Assembly: GCA_046728975.1 (NCBI GenBank)
Contig: JBKPFU010000191.1
Span: 1 to 7,246 of the forward strand
DNA length: 7,246 bases
Origin: JBKPFU01 sp046728975
GTDB taxonomy: Bacteria > Actinomycetota > Thermoleophilia > Gaiellales > Gaiellaceae
Direction: 5' to 3'
The first letter of the stretch is position 1. Each line of letters opens with the position of its first letter. Position numbers and translations under genes: made by a program. Below the pieces are notes generated by a model that ran no database searches, was not told the DNA's origin, and saw nothing but the letters and a program-made list of their open reading frames with translations. This document shows positions 6,426 to 7,246 of the stretch, one piece after another.

Positions 6426-6580
6426 GTCGAGCGCGGCAAGACCAACCCTAGATTGCCGACTGGATTTCGGCGACCACGGTGCGGAACCACCTCGAGAACG
6501 TCTACGCCAAGCTGGGCGTCGGCACCCGCACCGCCGCGGCCGCCCGCTTCCTCAGCATCCTCGACGGCGATTCTCGCTAG
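6426..6580 (+). pseudogene. Remnant of a LuxR-type HTH domain (C-terminal end only)
   Basis: The downstream part (6452-6577, stop TAG at 6578-6580) reads IADWISATTVRNHLENVY, then AKLGVGTRTAAAARF and a short tail. This is the recognition-helix half of a LuxR/GerE HTH and parallels SPATVRTHLEHIYDKLGV in the regulator at the left end of the window. In that frame a TAG at 6449-6451 blocks it. The preceding HTH segment continues in another frame: 6426-6449 reads VERGKTNP. Joining the two needs one missing base in the expected Glu codon at about 6450 and a two-codon gap between IAD and WIS. Further upstream (6190-6425) I see no sensor domain in any frame. No start codon with a ribosome binding site could yield a folded protein, so I read it as the decayed end of a regulator gene. 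A sequencing or assembly error could explain the one-base shift but not the missing N-terminus. Its stop overlaps the stop of the TOPRIM gene on the other strand. Confidence 0.75.
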
Positions 6581-7149
6581 CTCCCTACGGAAGCGAGAAC
6601 CCGCTCGAGGGGCCGAGGCACTTGCGCGAGATCGAGCGCGTCGACGAGGAAGCGCGCGTAGCGGATTTTCCGTCTGCCGCCGCTGCCCATAAACCGTCGG
6701 AGCTGCTCCTCCCTGCGGCGGCCTTGCCACGCAGGCTGCTTCTGAAGCGTGCGAAACGGTCCGAGGTCTCCGTGCGCGTCAACTATCTGTTCCACGGCGG
6801 CTGCACCGACCGCGCGGATCAGCTCGTCCTCCAGGTCCTCGACACACACGTAGAAACCGAGTCGTTCCATGTCGGCGCGTGTGAGGTTGGAGCCGAGGCC
6901 CGCCCGCTCGAGGCCGCGCCGGAACTCACGCTCCTCTCCGACGTCGCAGAGGCCGGCCAGCGTGACGTCGAGCCCCTGCGGGCCGAACGTCTTCAGGAAG
7001 CGTCCGATGGACTGCGCGCCGCCCATCGGCACCACCGAGACACGCTCGGCGTCGAGACCCCGACCAAGGCGCTTGGCCAACGTTTTGACCGCGATCTGGT
7101 CGCTGATCCCTTCGACGAGCACAACGGCACGGGGGCTGGCGTCCGCCAT
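6577..7149 (-). CDS. Stand-alone OLD-like TOPRIM domain protein, 190 aa
   Basis: Predicted metal-dependent TOPRIM protein related to the nuclease half of OLD-family ATP-dependent endonucleases. It matches, from memory, actinobacterial proteins called TOPRIM nucleotidyl transferase/hydrolase domain-containing. Residues 9-17 (VVLVEGISD) give the first TOPRIM strand with catalytic-type Glu13. SVVPMGGAQSIGRFL (38-52) is the glycine-rich turn typical of OLD TOPRIM domains. LAGLCDVGEE (64-73) carries Asp69 on the second acidic strand. EDLEDELIRA (104-113) is an acidic helix start seen in the same family. The C-terminal part keeps FMGSGGRRKIRYARFLVDAL with Lys161. No Walker A or other ATPase segment is present, so any partner must be separate. 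The ATG at 7149 begins just before the conserved strand. The gene follows another minus-strand gene by 13 nt, suggesting an operon. Function could be DNA cleavage, repair or defence, and the sequence does not decide among these. Confidence 0.85.
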   Translation of the reverse strand: MADASPRAVVLVEGISDQIAVKTLAKRLGRGLDAERVSVVPMGGAQSIGRFLKTFGPQGLDVTLAGLCDVGEEREFRRGLERAGLGSNLTRADMERLGFYVCVEDLEDELIRAVGAAAVEQIVDAHGDLGPFRTLQKQPAWQGRRREEQLRRFMGSGGRRKIRYARFLVDALDLAQVPRPLERVLASVGS

Positions 7150-7162
7150 CTCCCGTTCAACG

Positions 7163-7246
7163 CTAGACGCCGCGGATCCTGAGGCGCCGGTCTCCTTCGG
7201 CCGGCACGCGCACCGAGACCTCGCGCGGACCGACGACGATCGGCGG
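7163..7246 (-). CDS. 3' end of an unidentified gene upstream of the TOPRIM gene
   Basis: The minus-strand frame is open from the window edge for 27 codons to a TAG at 7163-7165, reading PPIVVGPREVSVRVPAEG and a short basic tail ending RIRGV. Of the 27 sense codons, 24 end in G or C by hand count, a strong coding signature here. Its stop is 13 nt before the TOPRIM start, as in an operon. Too little is visible to assign a family. Confidence 0.5.
   Translation of the reverse strand, partial: PPIVVGPREVSVRVPAEGDRRLRIRGV

Noticed and set aside
6394..7182. A 262-residue plus-strand open frame opposite the TOPRIM gene.
   Set aside because: It has no recognisable motif, while the opposite strand encodes a conserved TOPRIM domain; it also runs out of frame across the LuxR remnant.

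Overview
The window is GC-rich, densely coded DNA with GC-ending codons, GTG starts, and genes in both orientations. The protein types (a LuxR-type regulator with a GAF-like sensor region, a divergent MBL-fold protein, a stand-alone OLD-like TOPRIM protein and a secreted GH3 enzyme) best fit a soil actinobacterium, possibly of the Thermoleophilia (Solirubrobacterales/Gaiellales). That placement is an inference from recalled family resemblance, not from a search. No tRNA, rRNA, insertion sequence, CRISPR array or phage gene was seen.

Layout. (1) Positions 1-699 (+) hold the 3' part of a LuxR-family regulator whose start lies before the window. (2) 797-1297 (+) encodes a 166-residue exported protein of unknown function with a clear signal peptide and ribosome binding site. 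(3) 1458-2231 (+) encodes a pol-beta-superfamily nucleotidyltransferase of unknown substrate. (4) 2238-3068 (-) encodes an enterochelin-esterase-like alpha/beta hydrolase. It is divergent from (5) 3114-3743 (+), an MBL-fold protein lacking the usual HxHxDH motif. Only 45 bp separate their starts, and each start has a TAnnnT box close upstream, suggesting leaderless transcripts. (6) 3793-6189 (-) encodes a secreted three-domain GH3 beta-glucosidase. It converges on gene 5 and is separated from it by a perfect 9-bp hairpin that could end both transcripts. (7) 6190-6425 is the GH3 upstream region, with a strong ribosome binding site and GC-rich inverted repeats. (8) 6426-6580 (+) is the decayed C-terminal end of a second LuxR-type HTH domain. 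(9) 6577-7149 (-) encodes a stand-alone TOPRIM protein related to the nuclease half of OLD enzymes. (10) 7163-7246 (-) is the 3' end of another gene directly upstream of it, probably in the same operon.

The genes do not form one obvious pathway. The GH3 enzyme is probably an exported exo-beta-glucan hydrolase, and the others look like single-gene or two-gene transcription units. I found no convincing evidence for a new multi-gene system. The items most worth a second look are the LuxR HTH remnant, the metal-motif-deficient MBL protein sharing a tiny divergent promoter region with an esterase, the ATPase-less OLD-like TOPRIM protein, and the unassigned exported protein.
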